A DNA stretch of 64,000 nt from Paeniglutamicibacter sulfureus (lineage in GTDB: Bacteria; Actinomycetota; Actinomycetes; Actinomycetales; Micrococcaceae), in contig NZ_BAAAWO010000001.1 in assembly GCF_039535115.1 (NCBI RefSeq), positions 248,001 through 312,000 on the forward strand, given 5' to 3'. A program made the translations under genes and the position numbers. The notes under the pieces are model-generated. The model searched no databases. It was not told the DNA's origin and was given only the letters and a program-made list of their open reading frames with translations. Below are positions 1-8,766 of this stretch, one piece after another (the stretch's first letter is position 1; every line of letters begins with the position of its first letter).

Positions 1-495
1 GGGGCCCAATCCCACGCGCGGCAACCCCGCGATGCGGGCTGCAAGTTCGGTGTCAAAGAGCCGTGCCGGGTCCATGCCCAGCTCGCGCAGGCAGGGCAGG
101 TCCTGCGAGGCTGCATGCAGGATCCAGGTCTCGTCGCCGATGGCCTCCTGGATCGGGTCCAGGTTTTCGAAGGGCACCGGGTCGATCAGCCAGCTGCCCG
201 AACCCTCGCGGCGCAGCTGGACCAGGAAGGCGCGCTGGCCGTAGCGGAAGCCGGAGGCCCGCTCGGCGTCAACGGAGACCGGGCCGGTGCCTGCGGCAAT
301 GGCGCGCGCGGCACGGCGCAGGCCGGGGTCCGTGGTGACGACCTCGGGAACCCCGTCGCGCGGGGTGTCCAGCAAGACGGGTTCGGGCAGAACCTCCTGC
401 GGCGCTTCGTCGGTTTCCGGGGCGTGCGCCGGGGCGGACGGATCGTCCTTCACGGTGCTGTGGCTGGGGTTCGAGGCATGGGGGGTGCTGGTCAT
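1..495 (-). CDS. rnd: Ribonuclease D-like 3'-5' exonuclease (partial, N-terminal part)
   Basis: The frame reads leftward from ATG at 495 and runs off the window edge, leaving 165 residues. After an acidic, proline-rich N-terminal tail of about 50 residues it enters a DEDD exonuclease domain: the first acidic motif is in VSVDAERASGFRYGQRAF, followed by FLVQLRREGSG and then LHAASQDLPCLRELG. This matches the RNase D family, which trims tRNA and other RNA 3' ends. The HRDC domain would lie outside the window. The DUF3000 gene is immediately upstream, a pairing I recall from actinomycetes. TAGAAT lies 9 nt before the ATG and there is no Shine-Dalgarno, so the transcript may be nearly leaderless. 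Confidence 0.85.
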   Translation of the reverse strand, partial: MTSTPHASNPSHSTVKDDPSAPAHAPETDEAPQEVLPEPVLLDTPRDGVPEVVTTDPGLRRAARAIAAGTGPVSVDAERASGFRYGQRAFLVQLRREGSGSWLIDPVPFENLDPIQEAIGDETWILHAASQDLPCLRELGMDPARLFDTELAARIAGLPRVGLGP

Positions 496-558
496 GGTCT
501 ATCGATTCTAGTACCGATTGCGCCGGGACCGGGTTTGACGGGCCGCGGGCGGATGAAT

Positions 559-1176
559 CTAGGAGAGCCTGCGGTGCGGAAGTGCCGTGACTCCGCTGGG
601 CAGCGGGGGCAGGCCGGCAAAGGTGCAGACCATGTCGGCCCAGGCCTCAAGGTGGGTGGAGATGTGGTGGTCGCCGGGGGTCCAGGAAGCGCGCAGTTCG
701 ATGTCGATGGTCTCGCTGCGGTCCTCCAGGGTGCCGTAACTCTCCGACAGCACGCGGGTCGCGGTGCCGCCGGCCTGTCGGTAGTCGGCGCCGGATTCGT
801 TCAGTGCATCCAGCAGCCAGGTCCAGGCCACCGAGCCCAGCATGGCGTCGTTGCCCATTTCCGAATCCATGCGGGCCCTGATGTAGGTCACGATGCGGAA
901 GGTGCCGTCCCAGAGGGCGGAACCGGCCGGATCGTGCAAGAGCACGAAGCGCCCGGTGGCCAGTTCCTCGGCGTGCACCGCCGGTGCCGACTGGTCCGTC
1001 CTGCGCGGGACGCGTTCGAGGACATCGGCGGACAAGGCCAGGGCGTAGGGCGCCAGGCGGGCCGGTGCGGGAATTTCCTGGAGGTGGATCTCGCGCCGGC
1101 AGCTGGCACGGCGAACTGCGGCCAGGGCTTCGAGGAAGGCCGGCGGCACTGCTTGGACTGGTCCGTTTGAACTCAC
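559..1176 (-). CDS. DUF3000 family protein
   Basis: A 205-residue soluble protein without membrane segments. Its length, the segments HDPAGSALWDGTFRIVTYIR and LGSVAWTWLLDAL, and its place upstream of an RNase D gene match the actinobacterial DUF3000 family, whose function is unknown. The chosen start is GTG at 1176. On the coding strand TAGAGT lies exactly 6 nt before this GTG and there is no ribosome-binding site, which suggests a leaderless mRNA. Genomic context alone hints at a link to RNA metabolism. I assign no catalytic role because no conserved active-site pattern is obvious. Confidence 0.85.
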   Translation of the reverse strand: MSSNGPVQAVPPAFLEALAAVRRASCRREIHLQEIPAPARLAPYALALSADVLERVPRRTDQSAPAVHAEELATGRFVLLHDPAGSALWDGTFRIVTYIRARMDSEMGNDAMLGSVAWTWLLDALNESGADYRQAGGTATRVLSESYGTLEDRSETIDIELRASWTPGDHHISTHLEAWADMVCTFAGLPPLPSGVTALPHRRLS

Positions 1177-1281
1177 ATGGCCACTCTAAAGTGTGGCCGT
1201 CGCCATGCCGCCTGCGGCACGCCGGGGAGCGGGACCCCGTTGCGCCCCGCCCTCCGGCGCCCGGTTGGGGACCACGCCCCC

Positions 1282-2343
1282 CTAGTTGGCGGCAAGTTCC
1301 TCGGAGAGTGCCGCGACGAAGGAATCGACGTCCGCCTCGGTGGTGTCGAAGGAGCACATCCAGCGCACCTGGCCCGCGGCGCGGTTCCAGTCGTAGAAGC
1401 GGAAGCGCTCGCGCAACCTGTCGGCAACGGCATTGGGCAGCTCGGCAAAAACGCCGTTGGATTGCGTCGGGTAGACCAGCTCCACGCCGTCGGTTGCCTC
1501 GACCGCCGCCGAAAGCCTGGCGGCCATCGCATTGGCGTGCGTGGCCGAGGTCAGCCACAGGTCGGAGCCGTAGAGGGCCAGCAGCTGGGCGGAGATGAAG
1601 CGCATCTTCGAGGCCAGCTGCATGTTCATCTTGCGCAGGTACTTCATCGACTCGGCAGGGCCATCGGAGAGCGTCACGATGCCCTCGCCGAACATGATGC
1701 CGTTCTTGGTGCCGCCCAGGGTCAGGATGTCGATTCCGGTGCCCGTGGCCATCTCGCCCAGCCCCACGCCCAGGGCGGCTGCGGCGTTGGAAATGCGTGC
1801 CCCGTCCATGTGCACGCGCATGCCCAGCGAATGGGCGTGGTCGGTGATGGCCCGCAACTCCTCCAGGGTGTACAGGGTGCCCGTCTCGGTGGACTGTGTC
1901 AGCGAGACGGCCAGCGGTTGGGCTCGGTGCTCGTCCCCCCAGCCCCAGGCCTCCATGTCGATCAATTCGGGGGTGAGCTTGCCGTCGGTGGACGGCACGG
2001 AGAGCAGTTTCATGCCGCCCATGCGCTCCGGGGCGCCGTTCTCGTCGACGTTGATGTGGGCGGTGGCGGCACAGATGACCGCTCCCCAGCGCGGCAGCAG
2101 GGACTGCAGCGCGATGACGTTGGCACCGGTGCCGTTGAACACCGGGAAGATCGTGGCGCCCTCGCCGAAGTGCCCGGCGACGACGGAACCGAGTTCCTCG
2201 GTGTACTGGTCATCGCCGTAGGAGACCTGGTGCCCGCCGTTGGCTTGGGTCAGGGCCGAAAGGACCTCGGGGTGGACACCGGAGTAGTTGTCCGAGGCGA
2301 AGCCGCGCACAGAAGAATCATGAATCGAAGTAGTCACTGGCAT
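1282..2343 (-). CDS. Low-specificity L-threonine aldolase / beta-eliminating lyase family protein
   Basis: 353 residues, the usual size for the fold-type I PLP threonine aldolase family, which cleaves threonine or allo-threonine to glycine and acetaldehyde. The N-terminus has the family-typical FASDNYSGVHPEVLSAL; AHINVDENGAPERMGG and MRVHMDGARISNA follow, the latter with the Asp that contacts the pyridine nitrogen; GGTKNG carries the PLP-binding lysine. ATG at 2343 is preceded by AGGA at 5 nt. The next gene upstream, an SDR, points the same way but has its own promoter-like signal. Substrate preference cannot be read from sequence, and some relatives are tyrosine or tryptophan lyase-like. Confidence 0.88.
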   Translation of the reverse strand: MPVTTSIHDSSVRGFASDNYSGVHPEVLSALTQANGGHQVSYGDDQYTEELGSVVAGHFGEGATIFPVFNGTGANVIALQSLLPRWGAVICAATAHINVDENGAPERMGGMKLLSVPSTDGKLTPELIDMEAWGWGDEHRAQPLAVSLTQSTETGTLYTLEELRAITDHAHSLGMRVHMDGARISNAAAALGVGLGEMATGTGIDILTLGGTKNGIMFGEGIVTLSDGPAESMKYLRKMNMQLASKMRFISAQLLALYGSDLWLTSATHANAMAARLSAAVEATDGVELVYPTQSNGVFAELPNAVADRLRERFRFYDWNRAAGQVRWMCSFDTTEADVDSFVAALSEELAAN

Positions 2344-2378
2344 TGCGTCCTAACAGGGTGGGATTGTGGGGGGGGGAG

Positions 2379-3107
2379 TTAGCGGGTGGGCAGGTGGATG
2401 CGCGCACCGTTGAGCGTGGCTGCCTCGCCGGAGAAAAGCTCAACTGCAGCCGCGCCCAGGGCCGCGACGTCGGTGTGTCCGGCGGTGTTGCGCTCCGGGT
2501 GCGCCGCGCGGGCCTGGGCGTCGGTGAACGCCTTGATGACCCAGATGGCGGCTGCGGCGCGCTGGGGAACCGGGTTGTCCTTGTTTCCCGCCTGCGCCGT
2601 GCGCAGCTCGGCGGCCACCGCGCGCATCCAGGCCTCGGCCCCGGCCTTGGCCGTGGTGTAGTTGGCATTGGAGCCGGCCGGCGCATCGACGGCGGTGGCC
2701 GAGACGATGGCCACGCGGCCGCGGCGCGAGGCCACCAGGTCGTCGCGGAAGACCCTGGTGGTGTTGCGCAGCGTGGTCACGACCTGCGTGTGCAGGAATT
2801 CGTAGTCGTCGTCGCTTTGCCCGGCCAGGCCCTTGCCGCCGCGCCAGCCGCCGACCAGGTGCAGCAACCCGTCGACGGGACCGCGCTCCACGTCGATGAG
2901 CTGGCGCAACTCGGTCACCGCAGCGTGGTTGGCCAGATCGACTTCGTAGCGCCCGTGCACGAAGGGCAGCCGTTCGGCAAGCCTTTCGGCGTTGGAACCT
3001 GCCGCCAGCACCGTGGCGCCGGCGGCGCACAGTGCATGGGCAGCCGCGACGCCCGAGGCGGAGGTGGCCCCGGCAATGAGTACCTTCAAATCAGTGAGGT
3101 CAGCCAT
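2379..3107 (-). CDS. Short-chain dehydrogenase/reductase (SDR) family protein
   Basis: 242 residues with a Rossmann N-terminus (VLIAGATSASGVAAAHAL, a variant of the SDR TGxxxGxG loop) and an active-site-like NYTTAKAG whose YxxxK Tyr and Lys can be read in frame. VSATAV precedes it where the catalytic Ser is expected. An NAD(P)-dependent oxidoreductase is likely; the substrate is unknown. A longer open frame continues upstream into the neighbour's reading region, but ATG at 3107 is preferred because the protein begins directly with the Rossmann fold and TAGACT sits 7 nt upstream (leaderless type). It lies 41 bp downstream of the DUF6421 gene on the same strand, suggesting a shared pathway. Confidence 0.8.
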   Translation of the reverse strand: MADLTDLKVLIAGATSASGVAAAHALCAAGATVLAAGSNAERLAERLPFVHGRYEVDLANHAAVTELRQLIDVERGPVDGLLHLVGGWRGGKGLAGQSDDDYEFLHTQVVTTLRNTTRVFRDDLVASRRGRVAIVSATAVDAPAGSNANYTTAKAGAEAWMRAVAAELRTAQAGNKDNPVPQRAAAAIWVIKAFTDAQARAAHPERNTAGHTDVAALGAAAVELFSGEAATLNGARIHLPTR

Positions 3108-3148
3108 GGAAGCGAGTCTAGCCTTTGCTGGTGGTTTCGGCGGCGGGA

Positions 3149-4522
3149 TCAGATGGACGAGGTGCCGGTGATGCCGATGGTGGAGTCGATGACCGGGCGC
3201 AATTTCTTGGCCAGGGCCTCGTAGAACATCGAGTGCGGGAACTCGTCGTCGAGGACCTCGTTGGTCATCTCGCGCAGCGGGGAGGAGAGCGGCAGCGCGT
3301 CGGCCCCCTTGGCCCACACCGAGCCCGGGTGCGGGACCAGGGTCGCTGAGACCAACTCGTAGGCGGCCAGCCAGTGGGCGATCTTCGGGCGGTCGATCGA
3401 GCGCCAGTACAACTCGTCGATGGCGTCTCCCAGGGCCGAGACCACCGCGGGGACCTGGTTCCAGTCGATGGACAGCTTGGTGTCGGTCCAGTGCAGCACG
3501 TGGTGCTGGTGCATCCAGGCGAAGAGCAGCTGGCCGCCCACGGCGTCGTAATTGCGGGTGCGGGTACCGGTCATGGCGAAGCGGAAGATCCGGTCGAAAA
3601 TCACCGCGTACTGCACCAGCTGGGCACGGTGTCGCGTGGTGGGGTCGGCCGAGATGTCGTGCTGGATCTTCACGCATTCACGGAAGGCGGTGAGGTCGCA
3701 GCGCAGCTCCTCGAGCGAGTAGAGGAAGTAGGGCATGCGCTGCTTGATCATGAACGGGTCGAAGGGCAGATCCCCGCGCATGTGGGTGCGGTCGTGGATC
3801 AGGTCCCACATCACGAAGGTTTCCTCGGTGAGGGCCTGGTCCTCGAGCATTTCGGCGGCATCCGCGGGCAGCTCCAGGCTGGTGATCTGTGCGGCGGATT
3901 TCAGCACGCGGCGGAAGCGGGCCGCCTCGCGGTCCTGGAAGATCGCGCCCCAGGTGAAGGACGGGGTCTCGCGGATGGAGACGGACTCGGGGAAGAGCAC
4001 CGCGGAGTTGGTGTCGTAGCCCGGGGTGAAATCCAGGAAGCGCAGCGGGACAAAGAGCTTGTTGGAATAGTCCCCGGCCTCAAGCCCGGCGATGAACTCG
4101 GGCCAGATGACCTCGACGAGGACCGCCTCGAGCAACCTGTCGGTGGATCCGTTTTGCGTGTACATCGGGAAAAGCACCAGGTGGCGCAAGCCATCCTCGC
4201 GCGCCAGCTGCGGGGCGAAGGCGCGCAGCGAGTCAAGGAAGTCGGGAATGCCGAAGCCCGAGGCACTCCAGGTGGCCAGGTCGGAGACGAGTCCCTCGAG
4301 GTAGGCAGCGTCGTGCGGGAATTGCGGGGCCAATGCGTGCAGCGATTCGGCGATGGCCACCGCCAGGGCCGCGGCGCGCGGCTTGTCGGCAGCCTCCGGC
4401 ACCGAGCCGTCCTGCCCCTGGAGGCCCTGGAACTCGGTGGCCGCGGCCTTCAGCGCCAACCACGGCGCGGAATTGACGAGCTCTGAGTTGGACAGCGGCT
4501 TGGGAAGAGTTGCCTGTGACAT
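3149..4522 (-). CDS. DUF6421 family protein
   Basis: 457 residues, no signal peptide and no clear membrane segment. I recognise it as the DUF6421 family from length, from the segments FTPGYDTNSAVLFPESVS and HDRTHMRGDLPFDPF, and from the SDR gene just downstream. The second segment is rich in His, Asp and Arg, and MHQHHVLHW lies further on; together these could form a metal or acid-base centre, but this is inference and no activity is known to me. The frame ends with EFPHSMFYEALAKKL. ATG at 4522 opens the protein, with purine- and G-rich sequence upstream. With the SDR it probably forms a two-gene functional unit. Confidence 0.8.
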   Translation of the reverse strand: MSQATLPKPLSNSELVNSAPWLALKAAATEFQGLQGQDGSVPEAADKPRAAALAVAIAESLHALAPQFPHDAAYLEGLVSDLATWSASGFGIPDFLDSLRAFAPQLAREDGLRHLVLFPMYTQNGSTDRLLEAVLVEVIWPEFIAGLEAGDYSNKLFVPLRFLDFTPGYDTNSAVLFPESVSIRETPSFTWGAIFQDREAARFRRVLKSAAQITSLELPADAAEMLEDQALTEETFVMWDLIHDRTHMRGDLPFDPFMIKQRMPYFLYSLEELRCDLTAFRECVKIQHDISADPTTRHRAQLVQYAVIFDRIFRFAMTGTRTRNYDAVGGQLLFAWMHQHHVLHWTDTKLSIDWNQVPAVVSALGDAIDELYWRSIDRPKIAHWLAAYELVSATLVPHPGSVWAKGADALPLSSPLREMTNEVLDDEFPHSMFYEALAKKLRPVIDSTIGITGTSSI

Positions 4523-4699
4523 GGTGGGAGACCCCTTTCGGTACGGCTGGATGCGACGCGCGGATGCTGCGGACCTTAGCTTGGTTCCAGCGTACTGAGG
4601 GGTCGTGGTTACTGATTGAAAAACGGTGTGAGCATCAGCAATGCTGTTGCATGTGCCATGCCGTGCTCACCAAGGCATGTGTGCAGGGAATGCTCGGCC

Positions 4700-4723
4700 C
4701 CGGGGGCACAACAGTGCCCCCGG
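4700..4723 (-). terminator. GC-rich hairpin downstream of msrB, possible terminator
   Basis: CCGGGGGCAC and GTGCCCCCGG form a perfect 10-bp stem with a 4-nt loop, 27 bp past the msrB stop. There is no U-tract on the msrB strand, so this would be a U-less terminator at best. The rest of 4523-4749 holds the DUF6421 upstream region and nothing else I can name. Confidence 0.4.
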
Positions 4724-4749
4724 ACCCGGGGATCCGCACGTGTCGCCGG

Positions 4750-5190
4750 CTAGCTCGTCTTGAGCCGCAGCGAGACCGAATTCATGCAATAGCGCTGGTC
4801 GGTGGGGGTATTGAAGCCCTCCCCCTCAAAGACGTGGCCCAGGTGCGAATCGCAGGCAGCACAACGCACCTCGATGCGGACCATGCCCATCGTGGAGTCG
4901 CGGATGTAGCGCACCCGGTCCTCGGCCAGTGGGGCGAAGAACGATGGCCACCCGCAGCCGGCATCGAACTTGGCGTTGGAGGTGAAGAGCTCATGGCCGC
5001 AGGCGCGGCATTCGTAGACGCCCTCGGTGGTGGTGTCCCAGTACTCGCCGGTATAGGGACGCTCGGTCCCGGCCTTGCGCAGGACCTGGTATTCCTCCGG
5101 GGTCAATTCGGTGCGCCACTGCTCGTCGGTCTTGGTGACGACTGGGGTGTCGGGGGTGCTGGATTCTTCTGGGGGCTGGATTTCACTCAC
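4750..5190 (-). CDS. msrB: Peptide-methionine (R)-S-oxide reductase MsrB
   Basis: 146 residues from GTG at 5190. The enzyme reduces methionine-R-sulfoxide in oxidised proteins using thioredoxin. Zinc is held by two CxxC pairs: Cys61/Cys64 in CRACGHELF and Cys110/Cys113 in CAACDSHLGHVF. The catalytic Cys135 is in RYCMNSVSL, and Cys79 in DAGCGWPSFF is at the usual resolving position, so the protein looks intact. The frame stays open further upstream, but those residues do not look like MsrB and would run through the divergent promoter region shared with the hydrolase gene at 5291. No msrA lies beside it. The start is moderately certain because no ribosome-binding site is visible. Confidence 0.92.
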   Translation of the reverse strand: MSEIQPPEESSTPDTPVVTKTDEQWRTELTPEEYQVLRKAGTERPYTGEYWDTTTEGVYECRACGHELFTSNAKFDAGCGWPSFFAPLAEDRVRYIRDSTMGMVRIEVRCAACDSHLGHVFEGEGFNTPTDQRYCMNSVSLRLKTS

Positions 5191-5290
5191 ACAACGCACA
5201 ACACCGGCATGGTCCTGCCCATTCCCGGCACGATGCCGACCAGCCAATTCCCTTCGTGCCAAAACCACTGGGTGGCGGCTTTTATTTGCA

Positions 5291-6556
5291 ATGATGGTAG
5301 GCATGAAGGAACAACATTCCCCGATGCCCCCGCGCGCCCGATCCGCAGGCAAGGGCCTGAGCTGGGCGCTGCTGGGCGTGGGCATCGGCGCGGCGGCGGG
5401 ATCGGTGTTTGCCGGCAGCGTTTCGGCGCTGGCCGCCTACTTTGCCCGCCGCGTGGTGACGCCCGACGCGGAGCCGGACCAAAGCCTGGAGATCCTGGCA
5501 TTGGTGCCCACCGCGGAGGGCAGCGACGTGATCCTCTCGGCGAACAAGGATTCCACGGCCCCGGGACGATACTCGCTGTTCTTCTCCGCAGACACCGGTC
5601 ATGCACGCCTGGGCGAGCCCAAGGGCTACCGCCTGGGTGACGGCACCGTGACCCGGGCGGTGGAAAAAATCTACTTCGGAGACCTGTCCACCGCGGCCCG
5701 CGGACGGTTCTCCGGAATCGTCTACGATTCCCCCGAGGACCTGGACGTTGAATACGACGAGGTCGAGATCCCCATCCTGGGCGGTATGGCCCCGGCATGG
5801 TTCGTCGAAGGCAGCTCCGAGGCGGACACCTGGGCGATCTGCGTCCACGGCCGCGGCGCCAACCGCAAGGAGGGGCTGCGCGCGATCCCGACGCTGCAGC
5901 GGCTTGGGCTCAGCGCACTGCTGGTCTCCTACCGCAACGACGGGGTGGCCCCGGCAGCAGTTGACGGTCGCTACGGGCTGGGGGCCACCGAATGGCCCGA
6001 CATCGAGGCGGCCATCGACTACGCGATTGCCCAGGGGGCGAAGGAAATCCTGCTCTTTGGCTGGTCCATGGGAGGGGCCATTGCCTTGCAGGTGGCGGAC
6101 AGGTCGCGGCACGCACGCAGGATCGGCGCGCTGGTGCTGGACGGGCCGGTGATCAACTGGATCGACGTGCTCTCGCACCAGGCCAAGCGCAACCGCATCC
6201 CCGAGGCAGTGGGCAGGTTCGGCCAATGGCTGCTGGTCAACAAGGCGGGACGCTGGATCACCGGGCTTGCGGCGCCCCTGGACCTGAAGATCCTGAACTG
6301 GGTCGAGCGGCACGACCAGCTGCGCCTGCCCACCCTGATCCTGCACAGCGAGGACGACGACTTCGTCCCCATCGGCCCTTCCGAGCAGCTGGCGGAGCTG
6401 AACCCGGACATGGTGGGGCTGCGGCGCTTCAGCCGGGCGGGCCACACCCGCGAGTGGAACGTCGATCCGCAGCGCTGGGAGGCGGAGGTCGCCTCCTTCG
6501 TCCGGTCAGTGCTGGAGGCCCCGCGCCCGGGCGGCTGGGCAGCCACGGAAGACTAG
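5291..6556 (+). CDS. Alpha/beta hydrolase with N-terminal membrane anchor
   Basis: About 421 residues. The nucleophile elbow is GWSMGG (Ser in G-x-S-x-G), the acid is in HSEDDDFVP and the catalytic His in RAGHTREW; ICVHGRGANRKEG supplies the oxyanion-hole HG. This is a prolyl-oligopeptidase/esterase-like serine hydrolase of unknown substrate. Residues 20-50 contain a hydrophobic Gly/Ala-rich stretch (ALLGVGIGAAAGSVFAG) that could be an uncleaved anchor or signal peptide, so the catalytic domain is probably outside the membrane. In-frame ATGs at 5291, 5294 and 5303 compete, with no decisive ribosome-binding site. The stop codon overlaps the stop of the convergent ybaK gene. Confidence 0.82.
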   Translation: MMVGMKEQHSPMPPRARSAGKGLSWALLGVGIGAAAGSVFAGSVSALAAYFARRVVTPDAEPDQSLEILALVPTAEGSDVILSANKDSTAPGRYSLFFSADTGHARLGEPKGYRLGDGTVTRAVEKIYFGDLSTAARGRFSGIVYDSPEDLDVEYDEVEIPILGGMAPAWFVEGSSEADTWAICVHGRGANRKEGLRAIPTLQRLGLSALLVSYRNDGVAPAAVDGRYGLGATEWPDIEAAIDYAIAQGAKEILLFGWSMGGAIALQVADRSRHARRIGALVLDGPVINWIDVLSHQAKRNRIPEAVGRFGQWLLVNKAGRWITGLAAPLDLKILNWVERHDQLRLPTLILHSEDDDFVPIGPSEQLAELNPDMVGLRRFSRAGHTREWNVDPQRWEAEVASFVRSVLEAPRPGGWAATED

Positions 6557-7059
6557 TGGGAAATTGCGGCGACATCTGCCTCGGTGAGGCGCTGCAGGTC
6601 CGCCGGGGCCAGCTCGAGGTCAAGCCCGCGGTGCCCGCCGGAGACATAGACGGTCTCATGGGCCAACGCGCTGGCATCAAGCAGCGTGCGCGAACGGTTG
6701 CGCTGGGCCAGCGGCGAAATGCCGCCCACCACGTATCCGGTGCGGCGCTCTGCCACCGCCGGGTCGGCCATTTCCACCTTCTTCAGCCCCAGGGCCACGG
6801 CCATGGCCTTGAGGTCCAGCGACCGGTCGACCGGGACGATCCCGACCACCAACGCCGCGGGCCCCGGTTCCCCGGTGGACACCAACAAGGTCTTGAACAC
6901 CCGGGACGCTGGGACGCCGATGGCCTCCGCCGCTTCCATCCCGTAGTTCTCCACGGACGGGTCGTGGACGTATGAGTGCACCGTGTAGGGGACCGACTCG
7001 CGGTCCAGCAGCGTGGTCGCGGGCGTGCCGGTCGAGTGTGTGTTCTTTTTCTTGGACAT
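6553..7059 (-). CDS. ybaK: YbaK/EbsC family Cys-tRNA(Pro) deacylase
   Basis: 168 residues, the usual size of the stand-alone YbaK editing domain, which hydrolyses Cys-tRNA(Pro) and so corrects prolyl-tRNA synthetase errors. Recognisable segments are VFKTLLVSTG, the conserved Lys-containing editing pocket strand, and GYVVGGISPLAQR, the family's GGxSP loop. ATG at 7059 has GGAGGATTGGGGAAAGCC upstream, a good ribosome-binding site; the frame stays open further upstream but without family similarity. It follows sufE on the same strand after a hairpin, so is probably transcribed separately. Its stop interlocks with that of the convergent hydrolase gene. Confidence 0.9.
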   Translation of the reverse strand: MSKKKNTHSTGTPATTLLDRESVPYTVHSYVHDPSVENYGMEAAEAIGVPASRVFKTLLVSTGEPGPAALVVGIVPVDRSLDLKAMAVALGLKKVEMADPAVAERRTGYVVGGISPLAQRNRSRTLLDASALAHETVYVSGGHRGLDLELAPADLQRLTEADVAAISH

Positions 7060-7086
7060 GGCTTTCCCCAATCCTCCGTTAACCGC

Positions 7087-7118
7087 GTTTGGGCGCCGGC
7101 ACGTGCCGACGCCCAAAC
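7087..7118 (-). terminator. Hairpin between sufE and ybaK
   Basis: GTTTGGGCG (7087-7095) pairs with CGCCCAAAC (7110-7118), extended by a CGGCA/TGCCG inner stem. It follows the sufE stop on the minus strand. No U-tract follows, so termination is likely but not certain. Confidence 0.5.
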
Positions 7119-7136
7119 TTCTTCGATCGTTTCGGC

Positions 7137-7586
7137 CTACGAGCCGGCAGCGGCAACCCGCTCGCTGACCTGTCGCTTGATACGGGCAAGCATGGCACTC
7201 ATGCCACGCAAACGCAACGGTGTCAGGGCCCGGGTCAACCCCAGCTGCTGCGGCATGTCGTCGGGGACGGCCAGCACCTCGGCGGCCGGCAGTCCGTCGA
7301 GCCCCTGGTGCAGGACGGAGGCAAACCCGCGGGTGGTCGGTGCTTGCGGGGGAGCGGAGAAGAACAGTGATACCCGGTGCTCGCCGGCGGGCTCGACCTC
7401 GATGTTCAGGAACAGCGGGGTCTGGCACTCAACGACCTGCTCCAGCAGGTCGGGGTGTTCGGCCAGGCGTTGGGGAAGCTCGGGGAGTTCCTCGGAGAAG
7501 TCCAGCAGCATCTCCAGGCGCTCGGGCTCGGTGACGGACTGGAAATCCTCGACGATCTCGGCCAGGGCCTGTGGCAATTCGCTCAT
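7137..7586 (-). CDS. sufE: SufE family cysteine-desulfurase activator
   Basis: 149 residues. SufE accepts persulfide sulfur from a SufS-type cysteine desulfurase on a conserved Cys, here Cys54 in [10 protein letters not shown], and hands it to Fe-S cluster assembly. Other family features are the N-terminal [21 protein letters not shown] helix region and the [13 protein letters not shown]-like C-terminal helix (visible as [12 protein letters not shown]). The start ATG (7586) and the stop of the upstream sulfurtransferase gene share ATGA, so the two are translationally coupled. Pairing sulfur acceptor with sulfurtransferase makes biochemical sense. No other suf gene is in the window. Confidence 0.9.
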   Translation of the reverse strand: MSELPQALAEIVEDFQSVTEPERLEMLLDFSEELPELPQRLAEHPDLLEQVVECQTPLFLNIEVEPAGEHRVSLFFSAPPQAPTTRGFASVLHQGLDGLPAAEVLAVPDDMPQQLGLTRALTPLRLRGMSAMLARIKRQVSERVAAAGS

Positions 7587-8500
7587 GCTGCTACGCCCCC
7601 GTATCCCGCAGGCACGGCGCCGGGCTCGATGCCCTTCACGATGGGCACGCGCACGGCGTTGCCCCATTCGGTCCAGGAACCGTCGTAGTTGCGGACGTTC
7701 TCGAAGCCAAGCAGGAACTGCAGGGCAAACCAGGTGTGGCTGGAGCGCTCGCCGATGCGGCAGTAGGTGATGATGTCGTCGCCGGACGCCAGCCCGGCCT
7801 CGCCGAGGTAGATCGCCTCGAGCTCGGCGCGGGACTTGAACGTGCCGTTCTCCTGGGCGGCGCGGGCCCAGGGCACCGAAGCTGCCGTGGGGATGTGCCC
7901 GCCACGCAGCGTGCCCTCCTCGGGGTAGGCAGGCATGTGGGTGCGCTCGCCGGTGAACTCCTCGGTGGAGCGCACATCGATCATGGGCTTGCCGAAGTGC
8001 CCCAGTACCTCGGGCAGGAACGCGCGGATGACGGTGTCGTCGCGCTCGATGACCGGGTAGCTGCCCGGGATGACCGACGGCTTCTCGCGAGTGGTCTCCC
8101 GGCCCTCGGCGATCCACTTGTCGCGGCCGCCGTCGAGCAGGCGGACATCTTCGTGCCCGAAGAGGGTGAACACCCACAGGGCGTAGGCGGCCCACCAGTT
8201 GGACTTGTCCCCGTAGATGACCACGGTGGTGTCGCGGCTGATGCCCTTGGACGCCATCAGCGCGGCGAAGCGCTCGCCATCGACGTAATCGCGGGTGTCT
8301 TCGTCGTTGAGCTCGGAGTGCCAGTCGATCTTCACGGCATTGGGGATGTGGCCCGTGTCGTAGAGCAGGATGTCCTCGTTGGATTCGACAACCACCAGGC
8401 CCTCGGTGGAAAGGTTGGCGGCCAGCCAGTCGGTGGACACCAGTCGTTCGGGATGGGCGTAGTCGGCGAATGACGGATTGGAGTCGATGGGAAGGCTCAT
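7583..8500 (-). CDS. sseA: Sulfurtransferase with two rhodanese domains
   Basis: 305 residues with two rhodanese-like halves, as in thiosulfate or 3-mercaptopyruvate sulfurtransferases. The N-terminal half is inactive: [14 protein letters not shown] has no cysteine in the loop. The C-terminal half has the active loop [12 protein letters not shown] with Cys247. The loop CRIGER resembles thiosulfate sulfurtransferases more than the CGSGVT of mercaptopyruvate enzymes, so the donor is probably thiosulfate; the symbol sseA is by family only. ATG at 8500 is preceded by a CGAGGTC ribosome-binding site. The gene shares a 4-bp ATGA overlap with sufE downstream, forming a two-gene operon. Confidence 0.9.
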   Translation of the reverse strand: MSLPIDSNPSFADYAHPERLVSTDWLAANLSTEGLVVVESNEDILLYDTGHIPNAVKIDWHSELNDEDTRDYVDGERFAALMASKGISRDTTVVIYGDKSNWWAAYALWVFTLFGHEDVRLLDGGRDKWIAEGRETTREKPSVIPGSYPVIERDDTVIRAFLPEVLGHFGKPMIDVRSTEEFTGERTHMPAYPEEGTLRGGHIPTAASVPWARAAQENGTFKSRAELEAIYLGEAGLASGDDIITYCRIGERSSHTWFALQFLLGFENVRNYDGSWTEWGNAVRVPIVKGIEPGAVPAGYGGVAA

Positions 8501-8766
8501 GCTGAATTGACCTCGCAACAAAAAATCGTGGGATGGTGTTTCTCCAAGCCTAGCGATCCGGGGGGTCGCCGGCGGTGAAACAGGGTCATTCGGCGCCATA
8601 TTTCGCTCCAAGCGTCGGCGTTTGTGCCACCGGCAGCGAGGCGGTGGCACACGCGAACGAGCCCCGTTTTAGTGGTTGTCGATTCTGTGGGCGTAAAATG
8701 GCGGGGGCGTGTCTTCGCGCTGCGCACGCACACCATCATTCGAAGATTTAAGGACCGTTCCGCCGT

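Noticed and set aside
1208-1221. Palindrome TGCCGC/GCGGCA after the threonine aldolase gene
   Set aside because: Short, with no U-tract; likely a chance feature of GC-rich DNA.
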